From: Methanoculleus bourgensis MS2
Lineage (GTDB): Archaea > Halobacteriota > Methanomicrobia > Methanomicrobiales > Methanoculleaceae
DNA: 64,000 nucleotides
Direction: 5' to 3'
Assembly (NCBI RefSeq): GCF_000304355.2
Contig: NC_018227.2
Span: 1,612,001-1,676,000, forward strand
Under the pieces are notes generated by a model. It was not told the origin of the DNA. It did not search any database and saw only the letters and a list, made by a program, of their open reading frames with translations. This document shows positions 17,296 to 26,636 of the stretch, piece by piece; position 1 is the first letter of the stretch, and each line of letters begins with the position of its first letter. The translations under genes and the position numbers were made by a program.

Positions 17296-18021
17296 ATGCA
17301 GATAACGCTGCTCGGGACCGGCGACGCCATCGGGACGCCGAAGGTGGGGTGCGACTGCGAGACCTGCCGGACGATGACCGCGGCGGGGAGATCAAGGCTC
17401 CGGACCTCCCTCCTCATCGAGACCGAGGGTAAGCACATCCTTATTGAGTCGTCGCCTGACCTGCGGCAGCAGCTCCTCCGGGCCTGCTCGCCCCATATCG
17501 ATGCGGTCATCTGGTCGCACGGCCACTACGACCATTTCATCGGGTTTGGGGAGTTCTACCGGGTGCAGAAGGTCCCGCCGGCCTACGCGGCGCCGCCGGT
17601 GATGGACTACTGCTCCCGCTACCTCCACTTTTTGCCGTTTGAGAAACACCCGATCCCGGTCTACGAGCCGTTCGACCTCTTCGGCGTGACCTTCACGTTC
17701 TTTCCCGTGAACCACCCCCCGGTCTACACCTGCGGGCTTCTGATCGAGCACGACAGTGTCACGGTCGTCTATACCTCGGATACGCGGGAGGATATCCCCG
17801 AGAAGAGCCGGGACCTCCTCTGCAGCGCCGATATCGACCTCCTCTTCGTGGACGGCATTGCCCCCGAGGGCTACAATATCACCAAACACATGAACTACGC
17901 CGAGGCGGTCAGGTTCGCCCGCGACGTCGGGGCGCGGGACTACCGGTGCGTCCACATGAGTCATATGGTGCCGCCGGGGATGCCGCACGCCGGGTATGAT
18001 ATGGAGACGTTCTGCTGGTGA
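17296..18021 (+). CDS. Metallo-beta-lactamase fold protein, PhnP-like
   Basis: A 241-residue MBL hydrolase. The N-terminus ITLLGTGDAIGTPKVGCDCE followed by TC matches the PhnP subgroup, where GCxCxxC binds a structural zinc. The catalytic site has SHGHYDHF (HxHxDH type), with Asp in YTSDTRED and a C-terminal CVHMSHM His. PhnP cleaves cyclic phosphate diesters of ribose; here no phosphonate genes are near, so the substrate is open. ATG 17296 is one base after the upstream stop, indicating co-transcription with the AAA gene. Confidence 0.82.
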   Translation: MQITLLGTGDAIGTPKVGCDCETCRTMTAAGRSRLRTSLLIETEGKHILIESSPDLRQQLLRACSPHIDAVIWSHGHYDHFIGFGEFYRVQKVPPAYAAPPVMDYCSRYLHFLPFEKHPIPVYEPFDLFGVTFTFFPVNHPPVYTCGLLIEHDSVTVVYTSDTREDIPEKSRDLLCSADIDLLFVDGIAPEGYNITKHMNYAEAVRFARDVGARDYRCVHMSHMVPPGMPHAGYDMETFCW

Positions 18022-18867
18022 TTATCCGGCTCTTCCCCTGCAGCCCGGGATATACGAAGGATAGGTCTCGTAGGCGGCAGAAACCCAGCATGAATCGTTA
18101 ACCTGGACCACGATTATCGGAGCGGCCATGCAGTCGTCGGGGTCCGGGTCCTCGGGGCGGAAGACCATCTGGGTGTAGCTCATATTTTTGTCAGTATAGG
18201 TGCCTCGTGAGAACGTGATCGTCTCGATACTCTCATTCTCCAGCAACCCGATGACCTCCGGATCGTGGAGCGCCACGGTCAATGCATCCAGGGAAGTGAC
18301 TTCTGCCGGACAGTTCTCCGGCGGAGGCGTGGATGGGCTTATACGTTCAGTGGGGTTCAACCGGTCGCGATGAAGGACCAGTTCCGGAGGGGAGGTGAAT
18401 ACCGTGAACTTCACCGGGATGTTCTCAATTCCCATGCCCTTCGCCCGTTCATCAAGCATCGCAAACAGTGCCTCAGTTGAGGAGACGTTCTCCGGCGGAG
18501 GCGGGCCGTTCCAGAGACTCACCCGGAGATACCCGTCAACATCGTAGCCGAAACCGATGACGGGCCCGTTGGGATAGAGGTAGTGCTCCCGTATCAGGTC
18601 CCATGTGGCGGTTTTGAAGTTCTCAAGGTCAGAATATGATGCGTTTTGCCCGCCCTTTGAGGAGGGAAGTCCTCCGAGTGTGATGGTGACGGGCTCTCGT
18701 TTGTTCAGGCTGGCTTTCAGGAGTTGGACGGCGCTCGTTCGTTCTCCATGTTCAATACCTATGCCGCGCTCATCGGCAATCGGATTCGTGGAAGCAGACC
18801 CGGGGCAGACCGATACCGTCAGCATGAGTATAACAAACACTGCCGTGAGCTGCTGCTTTTTCTCCAT
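18022..18867 (-). CDS. Secreted hypothetical protein
   Basis: 281 residues with a signal peptide (KKQQLTAVFVILMLTVSVCP) and a soluble body. Pro-rich PPPPEN and STPPPEN segments separate apparent subdomains, and two NxS/T sequons (NASYS, NVSS) lie in the exported part. No family recognised. It is convergent with the MBL gene and their stop codons abut. Confidence 0.6.
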   Translation of the reverse strand: MEKKQQLTAVFVILMLTVSVCPGSASTNPIADERGIGIEHGERTSAVQLLKASLNKREPVTITLGGLPSSKGGQNASYSDLENFKTATWDLIREHYLYPNGPVIGFGYDVDGYLRVSLWNGPPPPENVSSTEALFAMLDERAKGMGIENIPVKFTVFTSPPELVLHRDRLNPTERISPSTPPPENCPAEVTSLDALTVALHDPEVIGLLENESIETITFSRGTYTDKNMSYTQMVFRPEDPDPDDCMAAPIIVVQVNDSCWVSAAYETYPSYIPGCRGRAG

Positions 18868-19320
18868 TTCTTCACCTCAATCATGATTGAAATCCATAGC
18901 CCTTTGCTGGCATGACGCCCGCCTTCACCGGGATAAGCACCTGGAACATGAAGAGTGCCCGCATTCTCGTGTTTCCGTTCAGTTACTCTCTTCAAGAGGT
19001 ACCTGGAAGATAGGAGAGGCACATCAGTGTATAAAGCGTGTGCGCCCCCTCTTGCCTCCGCACTGGTGCAGGCGCCGCCTGTGGCATCCACGGTTGAGAA
19101 TTCAACATTCTTTTATATCCCTTTTCCGGCCCGATCAGCTACACGTCGAGGGGCCTCGATCCATTTTTATCCTCAAAGCATGCCGCAACTGACCGGGGCC
19201 GATGCTGAGACGGCCGATACGAGGTAGGTCTCGTTCCGGTGCCAAAGGGCCATACCTGCGGATCTGGACGAATTCCGGGGAACGTGGCCGTTACCAGCCG
19301 CGAACCCTATCGTCTGGGGC
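18868..19320. other. Gene-free stretch
   Basis: About 450 bases between two minus-strand genes. ORFs up to about 100 codons exist in several frames, none with a plausible start or protein-like composition. It should hold the promoter for the secreted protein at 18022-18867. Nothing else is seen. Confidence 0.35.
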
Positions 19321-20136
19321 CTAACCTGACGGGACCTCGTGGCCCCGTGCGCCGGGATAACCCTCCGTGCTGGAGCGCCCGACGGGGCGGGGGTGGTCCC
19401 GGTGCTCGTTGAGGAAACCCCGGGCACCGGCGGAGAGCCTGTAGCGGAAGGGTCTCTCCTCCCGATCGGCGGTGACGATTCCTTCGGCCTCGAACTGCTG
19501 CATGTGCTGAGAAACCGTCGGGCCGGAGAGCCCGAGGTCTTCTGCGATCTCGTTTCGGGTTGCGCCCGGCGACCTGAGAAGGTGTGCAAGTATCGCCCCC
19601 GGGGTCTCGTCCCGGAGGTTGGCGATGATGCGCTTCTCGAGGGCGGTATACCGCTGGTTTCGTGCAAAGTGCCTGGCGCGGTTCCGGTAGTCCACGGCGG
19701 CCACCTTGCCTTCCCGGATGAGCACGTCAAGGTGGTAGCGGAGCCGCCCTCGCGATGCACCTGTCAGATCCCGGAGTTCTGTGGTCCCGGCGCCCGGATT
19801 GGTGGTGATCTGCCGGTAAAGGTCGCGCCTGAAGTCGTCGTCGAGGACGTTGTGGCGCATCACCCGCCGGAACCCGAGCGGCAGGAGGAGGCTGAGCGCG
19901 TAGAAGAGTTCCCCCATATAGGGGAGCCCGGGCAGGACCGTGAGCAGGAAGTAGAGGGTCATCACCCGGGGCGGGAGATCCCAGAACGTGATCTCCTCGA
20001 GGTCGTGCCACTCGCCGGTGTACTCCTCCGTCACCGGCTCGACCACGTAGCGGGCCGTTGCCGTGCCCGGGAGCAGGAGGGCCGCAAGGGTCACGGCAAC
20101 GAGAAGAAAGGAGAATACCCGGCTCCACCGCGCCAT
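19321..20136 (-). CDS. Membrane-anchored double winged-helix regulator (module 1)
   Basis: 271 residues. Order: signal-like helix (about 5-28), a short external stretch beginning RYVVEPVTEEYTGEWHDLEE, a membrane helix region (about 55-85), then two winged helices in the cytoplasm. Wing 1 covers NPGAGTTELRDLTGASRGRL with RYHLDVLIREGKV, wing 2 SPGATRNEIAEDLGLSGPTV with SQHMQQFEAEGIV. It probably turns an external signal into transcription control. ATG 20136 is the likely start; in-frame upstream starts exist. It lies 47 bases after the gene for a small secreted protein; the same pair recurs at 32030-33299. Confidence 0.75.
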   Translation of the reverse strand: MARWSRVFSFLLVAVTLAALLLPGTATARYVVEPVTEEYTGEWHDLEEITFWDLPPRVMTLYFLLTVLPGLPYMGELFYALSLLLPLGFRRVMRHNVLDDDFRRDLYRQITTNPGAGTTELRDLTGASRGRLRYHLDVLIREGKVAAVDYRNRARHFARNQRYTALEKRIIANLRDETPGAILAHLLRSPGATRNEIAEDLGLSGPTVSQHMQQFEAEGIVTADREERPFRYRLSAGARGFLNEHRDHPRPVGRSSTEGYPGARGHEVPSG

Positions 20137-20183
20137 GCTGGATCGTCGCCGGAAGAGGAGTTCAACGTTTCGATCTTCCACCG

Positions 20184-20627
20184 TTAGGACGTTAGTATTG
20201 TGTAATCCGGGGTGCCGATCACCCTGTCCCCGTAGATCTCGAACCGCCATGTCCCGGGGTGCAGGCCGACAGAGTCCTTTATGCGCAGGTAGATCCTTCC
20301 GTTCACGGCGTCGTATGCGTCAGAGTATGGCCCGATCGCGGCGCCCGGCGCGTACACCGTCATCCGAAGCGAGTTAGACGCGTCGCCCCGGTTCAGGTCG
20401 ATGATGAGTTCCGTTGTGCCTGCGGCAACATTGGTCGAGTACCAGTCCGTCTCGCCCCGTGCGATGCTGCCGGCGATCATCGGAATAAATGGTGGGTTAT
20501 CTTCAGTTATCGTCTCCCGGGCCGGGGTTACGATGTAGTTGTGTTCTCCGGTCTCCTGCGCCGCTACTGTCGGGACCAGCAGCACCGCGGAGGTCATAAT
20601 ACCTGTTGCGATTCTGCAGAGTCTCAT
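20184..20627 (-). CDS. Secreted beta-sandwich protein, PPC-like (module 1)
   Basis: 147 residues with a signal peptide (CRIATGIMTSAVLLVPTVAA) and a body resembling the bacterial pre-peptidase C-terminal (PPC) beta fold: SIARGETDWYSTNVAAGTTE, LRMTVYAPGAAIGPYSDA and GTWRFEIYGDRV. It is homologous to the product of 32030-32521 (GPYSDA/GPYHDG, GTWRFEIYG/GTWKFLIFG). It is the first gene of a pair with the membrane regulator and may be its external sensing partner. That role is inferred from the repeated pairing. Confidence 0.7.
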   Translation of the reverse strand: MRLCRIATGIMTSAVLLVPTVAAQETGEHNYIVTPARETITEDNPPFIPMIAGSIARGETDWYSTNVAAGTTELIIDLNRGDASNSLRMTVYAPGAAIGPYSDAYDAVNGRIYLRIKDSVGLHPGTWRFEIYGDRVIGTPDYTILTS

Positions 20628-20766
20628 AGTGCATCGTAAAGGAGTATCTAAAACATCTATATCCCTTTTACAGCCACTGCAACTACATGCCGTGCGATAC
20701 GTAGCTGCGGTGGCCGTAAACTATATTGAACCCTGTTCCCTGACAGAAGAGCATGGATGCCTGATC

Positions 20767-20904
20767 GGTATCCCGCGGGGGCCGGGTGTCTCGATTGGCG
20801 TCGTGCCCCGGCCCCCACCGCGTGCCCGGAGGGCAATGGGGTTGTTGGCGCCCGGAAGTGATAGCCGTTGCGGCTCCATGGCCGCCGGGATACGCACAAA
20901 GGAG
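20767..20904 (+). repeat. Upstream repeat, copy A (right part)
   Basis: Nearly identical for about 80 bases to 29481-29560, starting GGTATCCCGCGGGGGCCGGG and running through CCCCCACCGCGTGCCCGGAG. Weaker similarity continues to the ribosome-binding site of the following gene. Copies or parts of the same unit lie at 25286-25350, 29405-29620 and 31960-31997, each upstream of an exported or membrane protein gene. Confidence 0.8.
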
Positions 20905-20914
20905 AATAAGAACC

Positions 20915-21745
20915 GTGAATCCTAGACATCTCTTTGGAATCAGCATCCTCGTCGCGGCGCTGTTGATCGTCGGCGCAATCTTTGCGCTGGCGGTAAGTGC
21001 AGAGGCAGTTCTTTCTGCGAGTACTGCTCAGGAAACACTGCGAATAGCCCCCAATAGTTCAGGGATGTCTGAAGATGAATTCATGGCCTATGCCGGGAGA
21101 ATGGAGCAGAGATACGGACCGGAGGCCGTGAGCGCATTAAGACTGCACATTCCTTACGAAACCCGGGGTTCGTCCCCGGAGCCTGCTATGACGCCGAATA
21201 TCCGGTATGTATCGGCATGGAACGGTAGTCTGGAGGTCAGGAACGATGACGGCGTGGTTCTGGCCAGCTCCGACAATGCACTGGTCCTCTATGCGCTCGA
21301 TCTGACCGACGAAGAGGGTAGAGAACATTACTACTGGTGGCAGTGGGGCGCTGCGCAAAACCGTGAAGATATCTGGATGGGAGATGCCTCAAACCTTCGG
21401 AACTTCTGGAGCCGGGTAGAGTTCGAGAACTCTTCATCTAACCTCTTGATCTACGCCCCCGACTCGGATATCTATGGCACTGAAGATACAGTTACATTAC
21501 GGTTTGGCCTCGAGTTTCCGGGACCGGATTGCCACAGCATCAGCAGGGACTTCGTGCTCCACCAGGGCAAGATCAGACCGAAACCTGGTGAATGCCGGGT
21601 GGGAAGCGCCGGAAAGTATGCGGTCGACTGGGTTGGAAATCATGAAGGGACGCAGTCTATCTATGGTATCTGTGAAGAGAGGCGGGAGAACAGTACGGGT
21701 TCGGCTGTTCTATGGACGTATTGCCTGACGACAAGTCAGTTTTAG
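20915..21745 (+). CDS. Membrane-anchored exported protein of unknown function
   Basis: 276 residues from GTG 20915, with AAAGGAG 10 bases before. One N-terminal membrane helix (about 8-30) is followed by a beta-rich exported part, containing NIRYVSAWNGSLEVRNDDGV and Trp/Tyr-rich EHYYWWQWG. No family recognised. It is preceded by repeat copy A, and starts the plus-strand envelope cluster that continues into the ABC-2 permeases. Confidence 0.65.
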   Translation: MNPRHLFGISILVAALLIVGAIFALAVSAEAVLSASTAQETLRIAPNSSGMSEDEFMAYAGRMEQRYGPEAVSALRLHIPYETRGSSPEPAMTPNIRYVSAWNGSLEVRNDDGVVLASSDNALVLYALDLTDEEGREHYYWWQWGAAQNREDIWMGDASNLRNFWSRVEFENSSSNLLIYAPDSDIYGTEDTVTLRFGLEFPGPDCHSISRDFVLHQGKIRPKPGECRVGSAGKYAVDWVGNHEGTQSIYGICEERRENSTGSAVLWTYCLTTSQF

Positions 21746-21850
21746 GGACGGCACGAGACTGATGGCGCGAGGATGTGCTTCCCGCTCCGGGTTTTCGGGG
21801 CTCCGAATCCGGGACCGTCTGCGTCCCCAACCTTCCCGGGAGCGTGAAGT

Positions 21851-22873
21851 ATGATCGGCGACAATCCATCCCCGACCCGGAGCAACCGGTCGACCGGCAG
21901 CGGTCTGCTGATGGTGGCACGCAAGGAGTTCACCGACCACCTGACGAGCCGGACGTTTCTTCTCTTTGCGGTCCTGCTCCTCGTGGTCTGCATCATCCCG
22001 TTCCAGCAGGGTCTTGCCGGCTACCACGCGAAGGCTCAGGCGTACGCCGAGGGTCCCATCATCACCCCGTGGGGTGTCGAGGAATTTGGCTCCGTCCCGC
22101 CTGCTGCCGCGGACGTCTACTCCGGCCTCCCGCGGGCGGCGTTCTCGACCACAGGGGCGATCCTGGCGATCGCCATGGGGTTCGACCTCGTCTCGCGGGA
22201 GTGGCAGACCGGCTCGCTCAAGTTGCTCCTCGTCCGGCCGGTCTTCCGGGACCAGATCATCACCGGCAAGGCGCTGGGGGGCCTTTTTGCCCTGACGACG
22301 CTCGTCTTTGCCGGGCTTGCCGTCTCGCTGGGGGTCCTCCTCGTTGAGGGGATCGTGCCCGACTCGGACGCCCTGATCTCGATCCTGCTCTTTGCGCTCG
22401 CAACGGTTGCGTTCCTGGCGTTCTACTTCAGCCTCGCCCTGACGATCTCGACGGTGGTGCCCCGGACCGGGAAGGCTTTCTTATACGCGTTGGTCGCGTT
22501 CTTCGTCTTTACCGCCCTTGTCCCGACAGTGGGAGTAGTTGCAAAGGACGTCGTTGTCGGGGCTCACCCACTCCCGGGTGCGAGCCCCGCCGAACGAGAA
22601 GACTACCAGGCCCGGCTCGAACTGGTAGAGAGCGTCGCGACGTTTTTTTCGCCGCAGTGGAACTACGAACTGGTTGCAACGAGCGCTCTTGAACCGCGGC
22701 TCGCCGCTTACGGGTTCATCGGGGGCTCCGCAGCATATCTTCCCTACGACGTGACGGCACACCCGGCGGATGCTTTCGCGCGGTTCTGGCAGAACGTGCT
22801 GGTCCTCTTCATGGCGCCGCTCGTGCTCTATGGTATCGCTTTCCTCGCGTTCCAGAGGATGGATGTCCGGTGA
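21851..22873 (+). CDS. ABC-2 type permease 1
   Basis: 340 residues with six predicted membrane helices and a large external loop between helices 1 and 2 and another before the last helix. Shared motifs with the two other permeases of this window: VARKEFTDHLTSRTFL near the N-terminus, GFDLVSREWQTGSLKLLL and PVFRDQIITGKALGG, and a final helix ending FQRMDVR. This is the NosY/ABC-2 group, which needs a partner ATPase; none is encoded beside it. ATG 21851 is used; an internal ATG (VARKE region) is possible. Confidence 0.82.
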   Translation: MIGDNPSPTRSNRSTGSGLLMVARKEFTDHLTSRTFLLFAVLLLVVCIIPFQQGLAGYHAKAQAYAEGPIITPWGVEEFGSVPPAAADVYSGLPRAAFSTTGAILAIAMGFDLVSREWQTGSLKLLLVRPVFRDQIITGKALGGLFALTTLVFAGLAVSLGVLLVEGIVPDSDALISILLFALATVAFLAFYFSLALTISTVVPRTGKAFLYALVAFFVFTALVPTVGVVAKDVVVGAHPLPGASPAEREDYQARLELVESVATFFSPQWNYELVATSALEPRLAAYGFIGGSAAYLPYDVTAHPADAFARFWQNVLVLFMAPLVLYGIAFLAFQRMDVR

Positions 22874-22880
22874 TGTGCCG

Positions 22881-23897
22881 ATGACGATCGACCTCTCCCG
22901 TGTGGCGATTATCGCACGTAAGGAGTTCGCCGACCACCTCACCGACCGGACGTTCCTCCTGATGCTTGTGCTCTTCGGCATCCTGACGGTCCTTGCCCTG
23001 GAGCAAGGTCTTGCCGGTTACACGAGAGCGATGGAGTGGTATGTGACCGTTCTGGAGAGAACAGCGCATTCTGTTTCATCAGAAGCATCGCTGCTCACGT
23101 CCTCCCCCAACCTCCCGTCAGTGCTGTGGATCTTCCTGAGCGTGGGGAATACACTCCTCATCTTCGGGCCGGTTCTCGCGATTGCCGTGGGGTTCGACCT
23201 CATCTCCGGCGAACGTTCGACCCGGTCGCTCCGGACGCTCCTCTCCCGACCGGTCTATCGTGATGAGGTCATCACCGGCAAGGCCGTGGGCGGCACCGCC
23301 GTGCTGGTGCTCGCATCCGTCGTGCCGTACCTCCTGGCGCTGGGTGCGGTGCTCGTCGCCGGGCTCACTATTACGCCGTACGATGCGATGATCGTAGCGC
23401 TCTGCTGGGGTGCCGGAGTCCTCTACCTGCTTGCATACTTCGGCGTCGCCGTTGCGTTCTCCGCATTCAGCGAAGACGGCGGTCGGGCGCTTGCCTGGGC
23501 GATGGCGATCTTCATCCTCTTCTCGACGATTGTGCCGGCCGTTGCAGAGGATACGGCAAGATCCGCCGCCGGCCCCATCCCCGAATGGCCGCCGGATGAC
23601 GCCCCGCCGGACGAGATACAGCGATACCTGGAGGAGCGGAGCAGTTACTACGCGACGTACAACGGTGTCAGAAACACAATCCTGACGCTCAGCCCCAACG
23701 GCAACTATGAGACGCTGATACAGATGCTGGCCGATCTCCATCACGGCGGGGACACGGCGGGGGGAGCCGTTGCGGAACTACCCGGTCTTGATGAAGTGCT
23801 GGGCCGGTTCTGGCAGAATATCGTCGGCCTCATCGCATTCCCAACGATCTTCCTCGCCGTCGCCTATGTGCGGTTTATGCGGATCGACCTGCGGTAG
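22881..23897 (+). CDS. ABC-2 type permease 2
   Basis: 338 residues, paralogue of permease 1: IARKEFADHLTDRTFLLMLV, GFDLISGERSTRSLRTLL, PVYRDEVITGKAVGG, terminal FMRIDLR. Six membrane helices, with an acidic Pro-rich external loop (EWPPDDAPPDEIQRYLEERS). ATG 22881 follows the stop of permease 1 by 7 bases with GGTGAT before it; ATG 22863 would overlap. The two could form a heterodimeric membrane part of an exporter. Confidence 0.82.
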   Translation: MTIDLSRVAIIARKEFADHLTDRTFLLMLVLFGILTVLALEQGLAGYTRAMEWYVTVLERTAHSVSSEASLLTSSPNLPSVLWIFLSVGNTLLIFGPVLAIAVGFDLISGERSTRSLRTLLSRPVYRDEVITGKAVGGTAVLVLASVVPYLLALGAVLVAGLTITPYDAMIVALCWGAGVLYLLAYFGVAVAFSAFSEDGGRALAWAMAIFILFSTIVPAVAEDTARSAAGPIPEWPPDDAPPDEIQRYLEERSSYYATYNGVRNTILTLSPNGNYETLIQMLADLHHGGDTAGGAVAELPGLDEVLGRFWQNIVGLIAFPTIFLAVAYVRFMRIDLR

Positions 23898-23919
23898 CGA
23901 TCCGATTCAGGGTGAAATA

Positions 23920-25152
23920 ATGGCAAAAAACAAGAATATTCCGATGAAACAACTCATGATACTCACAAACATCGTGCCTGCCGCGCTCCTGGCAGCCCTC
24001 GTGCTCACCGCGGGGTGTGCGTACCACTTTGGAAATGAGGATGCGCAGGATATCGCTGTCATCCGGGTGGATGCGTCCGGTGCCGAGATGTGGAAGCATA
24101 CCATCGACAGTGGCTTTGGAGGAGGCTTTGAGGCAATACTATCGGTGGCTCCGACGCCCGAAGGCGGCGTCTTTGTTTCACATTACTACCTCTATCCTCC
24201 CAGTTCTCATCCGGATAAGATCCACTGGACCACGTGCATCGGGGCCGACGGGAGCGTTGTCTGGGATAGGGACTTCTCCTCAAATTTTAAATTGATGACC
24301 CCGACGCCGGACGGCGGGTTCATCGGCATCACCGAGTTCGGCTCCAGTGTTGTGCGTGTCGGCCCGGACGGCAGCCCGGTATGGACGATCAATCAGACGA
24401 CGATTGCAGATATCCTGCCGAAATCCCGCAAAGACCGCTACAATACACCCCAGTTTAACACCGTCGTTCCGGTCGGTCCCGACAGATATGTTATTGCAGG
24501 CAATCTCTGGGTCTCGTCGTGGAGTTTCATGGCTACGATCGACGGGTCGGGGGAGATCACGGAGGCAAAAAAATTCACCGACCACCTGTCCATTGGAAAC
24601 CTTGCACCGATGCCGGACGGCGGGTGGGTTGTGGTCGGAGGTGGGCAGGTGTCGCGGTTGCGTCCGAACGATAAGGTTCGCTGGACGAAGACGTTCTGGC
24701 AGGCTCCCGACGACCTTCCGGAGAACGTCACGATAGGAGGGCCGTGGGTTCGCGGGTTCCAGGTGAAGGACGGAGAGATCCGGGTTCTCTTCGTGGTATC
24801 GGTATCCCGGGTGGATGAAGCGACCGCCATGATCTACGGTGTGGACGAAGCGACCGCTGTGACCTACGGAGACGACGGCACGGTGCTCGGGGAGGTGCAT
24901 ATGGAGGTCCCGCAAAGTTGCCCCATAACCCTTGCTGCCGACGGGGGGTATGCCTTTGCCGCGCTTGAAAGCGATGAGCCCGGAACATACGGACCTCTGT
25001 CATCGGAAGGGTCGGATGTCCATATCGTGAAGATGGACGCCGATGGGAACCCGGAGTGGGACCGCACCGTCAGGGGCCCGGTGATCCGGATCGAGACGAT
25101 CAGCGCGGTCGAGGACGGAGGATACATCCTGGGGGTGGATCTCAGGCGATAG
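23920..25152 (+). CDS. Lipoprotein with beta-propeller-like repeats
   Basis: 410 residues. The lipobox LVLTAGC (Cys about residue 33) indicates a lipid-anchored external protein. The body has repeated blades of the PQQ/outer-membrane-protein-type propeller: APTPEGGVFVSH, TPTPDGGFIGITEFG, APMPDGGWVVVGGG and AVEDGGYILGV, mostly preceded by a GxxxW strand. A 60-base tandem duplication lies at 24811-24870. It is 22 bases after permease 2 and probably co-transcribed, so it may bind the permeases' substrate or a partner. Confidence 0.75.
   Translation: MAKNKNIPMKQLMILTNIVPAALLAALVLTAGCAYHFGNEDAQDIAVIRVDASGAEMWKHTIDSGFGGGFEAILSVAPTPEGGVFVSHYYLYPPSSHPDKIHWTTCIGADGSVVWDRDFSSNFKLMTPTPDGGFIGITEFGSSVVRVGPDGSPVWTINQTTIADILPKSRKDRYNTPQFNTVVPVGPDRYVIAGNLWVSSWSFMATIDGSGEITEAKKFTDHLSIGNLAPMPDGGWVVVGGGQVSRLRPNDKVRWTKTFWQAPDDLPENVTIGGPWVRGFQVKDGEIRVLFVVSVSRVDEATAMIYGVDEATAVTYGDDGTVLGEVHMEVPQSCPITLAADGGYAFAALESDEPGTYGPLSSEGSDVHIVKMDADGNPEWDRTVRGPVIRIETISAVEDGGYILGVDLRR
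24811..24870 (+). repeat. In-frame 30-bp tandem duplication
   Basis: Two copies of a 30-base unit, 24811-24840 and 24841-24870, encode VDEATAMIYG and VDEATAVTYG inside the propeller lipoprotein. The copies differ at only a few bases, so the duplication is recent. It lengthens a loop by 10 residues without breaking the frame. Confidence 0.85.
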
Positions 25153-25285
25153 GTGTCTATCCATCTTCTCAGACGCCATGCCGACCGATGAGTTGGAGGC
25201 TGAGGTCAGCCCCCTCGGGATATCCCCCCATCTCCATACCAGGAGATACACTCCCTCTCCGGCAAGAATCGCGGTTCGAACCCCC

Positions 25286-25350
25286 GGCGACAGCTCAACG
25301 CGCCGGAGAGAAACGTTATGGGGCGCAACGCCAAAATCTCGATTGGTGAT
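25286..25350 (+). repeat. Upstream repeat, copy B (left part)
   Basis: Matches the left part of copy C: GGCGACAGCTCAACGCG, then GGAGAGAAACGTTATGGGG and CTCGATTGG. It ends about 18 bases before the ATG of the next gene. Compared with 29405-29470 only a few bases differ. Confidence 0.75.
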
Positions 25351-25367
25351 TTCCCGGACTGATAGTC

Positions 25368-26264
25368 ATGACAGAACAAATCAGCCAAAGAACCCTTACC
25401 GTCCTCCTGGGCCTGGCCGTCTTCCTTACCCTCTCGGTCCTGTGCAGTCTCCTCCTCGTTCTCGGCACCGGCGGTCCTGGTGCCTCGGCAGCAGCGTTCA
25501 CCCTCCTCCTGGGAGGAATTCTCATGCTCCTGATCCTCCTAAGATACCGGAAGTACGGGTATCGACCGGGGCCCGCTCTGCTCGCGGTCGTCATCGGATG
25601 CGCCGGTGCGCTCCTGGCAATCCTCGGCGTTCTTACCCTAGGCCTTGCCTGGGCTGATGTCAACCCTGCCACCTACACCTACCAGGTCACGGTCACCGGG
25701 CTTGAGAACTATACTGGCGGTCCTGTCACCGACATCCTGCTTCCACTCCCGCTTCGTGAGGGGGAGATGATCTTCTCCGAAGAAGACCTCGAAGGGCAGC
25801 GCGTTGGAGCCTGGAAGACCCTCTTTGCAGAGACACCGAAGGGAAGGATGCTTGCCTTCGAGACCATGGAGCGCGATCTCTCGGATATCAGCGCGACCTT
25901 TGGGAGTCCGGCGGAGAAGTACTTCCTCATCGATGATATAACCCGAGAATCCTTCAGCCCGGTCGTCGCCGAGGCACCGGCCGGGTATACCAGGTGGGCC
26001 TTCGGGACCGGGGATGTTCAGCATTTTACCACCCTGGTCAGGCTCGATGAGGGGATCAGGCCTAAGACTGCTGATGCCGGGCCGATCGTCATCCACCTCC
26101 GGATCACCGCAGGCGGCGGACGTCTCCATGGCATCACCGGGGAGAAGTACCAGGTCGAGGTCTATGAGGCGATTCCTCCCGGTGTCACCGGCTTTGTCCC
26201 GGTGAGGGCACAGGTGGCCAGGTTCGGGGATGCGGGGATCGTGCCGGTGAGAGATACGCGCTGA
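25368..26264 (+). CDS. Membrane protein with three helices and an exported domain
   Basis: 298 residues: three membrane helices in the first 95 residues (about 12-34, 42-60, 68-92), then a beta-rich soluble domain with YTYQVTVTGLENYTGG and ITGEKYQVEVYEAIPPG. An NYT sequon sits in the domain, in keeping with an external location. No family recognised. It follows repeat copy B and precedes a small membrane protein and an M28 peptidase. Confidence 0.65.
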   Translation: MTEQISQRTLTVLLGLAVFLTLSVLCSLLLVLGTGGPGASAAAFTLLLGGILMLLILLRYRKYGYRPGPALLAVVIGCAGALLAILGVLTLGLAWADVNPATYTYQVTVTGLENYTGGPVTDILLPLPLREGEMIFSEEDLEGQRVGAWKTLFAETPKGRMLAFETMERDLSDISATFGSPAEKYFLIDDITRESFSPVVAEAPAGYTRWAFGTGDVQHFTTLVRLDEGIRPKTADAGPIVIHLRITAGGGRLHGITGEKYQVEVYEAIPPGVTGFVPVRAQVARFGDAGIVPVRDTR

Positions 26265-26363
26265 AAGGAACCCTGCCCGGGCACATAATCTCATCTCCAT
26301 GGTCTTCGAGCCCACAAAAGGGAAGGAACTGCAAATGATGATTATCCAATGAGGTGATGAACA

Positions 26364-26636
26364 ATGGATCGCACACTATCTGAAAAGTTCTGGGGAGAGA
26401 ATCTCTTTGGAATCTCGTACCTAACAGCCCGCACATTCCTCTTGGCGCTGCTCTCCGCAGCGGTTGGGATGCTGTTTGTGGGCCTGGGTGCCCGGGGGAT
26501 GGCTATCCCGTCTGACTACTGGTGGATACCTCTCCTTCGTGCGCACCCGCTCCATTATATTAGCATCGGTATCGGATTCGTCTTTCTAGCATCCTCGCTT
26601 TATCTCGTCCGGTCGTGCTTCAAGGAGATCCCATGA
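26364..26636 (+). CDS. Small two-helix membrane protein
   Basis: 90 residues with two membrane helices (about 22-44 and 63-83) and a basic C-terminus RSCFKEIP. GAGGTGA lies 6 bases before ATG 26364. It overlaps the peptidase gene by 4 bases (ATGA), so the two are translationally coupled; a role as membrane partner of the peptidase is possible but unproven. Confidence 0.65.
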   Translation: MDRTLSEKFWGENLFGISYLTARTFLLALLSAAVGMLFVGLGARGMAIPSDYWWIPLLRAHPLHYISIGIGFVFLASSLYLVRSCFKEIP

